Positions 63,582 to 64,000 of a stretch of 64,000 bases of DNA are shown piece by piece. The notes beneath the pieces are model-generated. The model saw nothing but the letters and a program-made list of their open reading frames with translations, made no database searches and was not told the DNA's origin. The DNA is taken from the NCBI GenBank assembly GCA_024698705.1, contig JAILQX010000008.1, forward strand, positions 1 to 64,000, in the 5' to 3' direction. Position 1 is the first letter of the stretch. Each line of letters starts with the position of its first letter. A program made the position numbers and the translations under genes. The stretch is from Lachnospiraceae bacterium (GTDB taxonomy: Bacteria > Bacillota > Clostridia > Lachnospirales > Lachnospiraceae).

Positions 63582-64000
63582 ATGCGAAGAAAATACGGTA
63601 TTGTGGCTCTCGTGCTGTCTGTGTTTATGCTCAGCTCATGCAAGACTCCGGCCGAAGCTTATAATACGCCTGATATAGAACCGACTCCTGCGCAGGAAAT
63701 CGAGCAGGAAGTCGTTACACCCGTCGTAAGCGACGAAGAGATCGTAAGTTATTTTACAGGTTTGCCGACTACGGCAGAGATGCAACAGCATCGTCCGCTC
63801 GCAGTCATGCTCAACAATATCAAAGAGGGCTGCCCGCAGTCAGGTATCGCACAGGCATCGATCGTTTACGAATGTCCGGTTGAAGGACGTATAACCCGTC
63901 TCATGGGTATATTTGAAGATTATGAAAATGTTGAGAAGATAGGTTCGATAAGAAGTTGCAGGGATTATTTCGTATTCCTGTCCGATGAGTATGATTGCAT
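63582..64000 (+). CDS. DUF3048 (YerB-like) lipoprotein, cut by window end
   Basis: The first 139 codons show a lipoprotein signal with lipobox LSSC, a short Pro/Glu linker, and the DUF3048 start: FTGLPTTAEMQQHRPLAVML, PQSGIAQASIVYE, GRITRLMGIF, IGSIRSCRDYFVF. Family function is not known; members are cell-surface lipoproteins of Firmicutes. AAGGAGAAATACA precedes ATG. The 3' end lies beyond the window. Confidence 0.9.
   Translation, partial: MRRKYGIVALVLSVFMLSSCKTPAEAYNTPDIEPTPAQEIEQEVVTPVVSDEEIVSYFTGLPTTAEMQQHRPLAVMLNNIKEGCPQSGIAQASIVYECPVEGRITRLMGIFEDYENVEKIGSIRSCRDYFVFLSDEYDC

Overview
The window looks like the chromosome of a motile, Gram-positive anaerobe of the class Clostridia, most likely a Lachnospiraceae member. 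The evidence is moderate GC, strong AGGAGG-type ribosome binding sites with some TTG and GTG starts, an mbl-flgF-flgG-flgJ cluster like the Bacillus mbl-flhO-flhP operon, a comFC-yvyF pair, a cdaA-cdaR-glmM operon, a YjfB-type motility protein and a CvfB-like S1 protein. Most genes lie on the plus strand. No rRNA, tRNA, CRISPR array, prophage or intact insertion sequence was seen.

Layout. 1-900 is a degraded patch: an orphan aromatic-rich mini-ORF with a 16-bp hairpin, a 5'-truncated VapC toxin and a 3'-truncated XRE regulator, then a sigma-D-like promoter. 901-2707 holds an unknown acidic protein and a short FliD-like protein. 2803-7047 is a cell-surface O-acylation cassette (MBOAT plus two SGNH proteins) with a YkgJ-like protein. 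7226-9912 is an ABC exporter with a LytTR regulator and a DUF3021 membrane protein; a convergent acyltransferase-3 gene follows. 11122-17119 carries a PHP phosphatase, an atypical Hsp70 with a membrane J-like protein, a sugar nucleotidyltransferase and galE.

17189-25336 is the nitrogen block. An AmtB-PII fusion diverges from gltB-gltD, and both transcripts begin with look-alike hairpin leaders. 25542-28326 has an acyl-ACP thioesterase, an S1 protein, a CPBP protease and the convergent YjfB gene. 28541-38980 has a CdaR/PucR regulator, ftsE-ftsX with a PcsB-like hydrolase, tandem structured repeats, a carboxy-terminal protease and uvrB-uvrA. 39182-42180 is mbl plus flagellar rod genes. 42272-50588 has recD2, comFC, yvyF, two unknown membrane proteins, cdaA-cdaR-glmM and HPr. 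50695-54951 has leuA, rfbD and a large membrane protein. 55097-64000 has galK, a small (p)ppGpp synthetase, an unusual 11-residue-repeat membrane protein behind three 11-bp operator-like repeats, a LysM/G5/M23 hydrolase, murA, a MurJ/SpoVB-like flippase and a DUF3048 lipoprotein cut by the window end.

Main themes are cell-envelope building and remodelling (MBOAT/SGNH, FtsEX-PcsB, Mbl, GlmM, MurA, flippase), signalling tied to it (c-di-AMP, (p)ppGpp), ammonium assimilation, and motility. The observations most worth following are the paired leader hairpins at amt/gltB, a sigma-D-like promoter firing straight into a terminator hairpin at 38993-39084, the hendecad-repeat protein with its 11-bp operator repeats, and the tandem structured repeats at 32581-32760.
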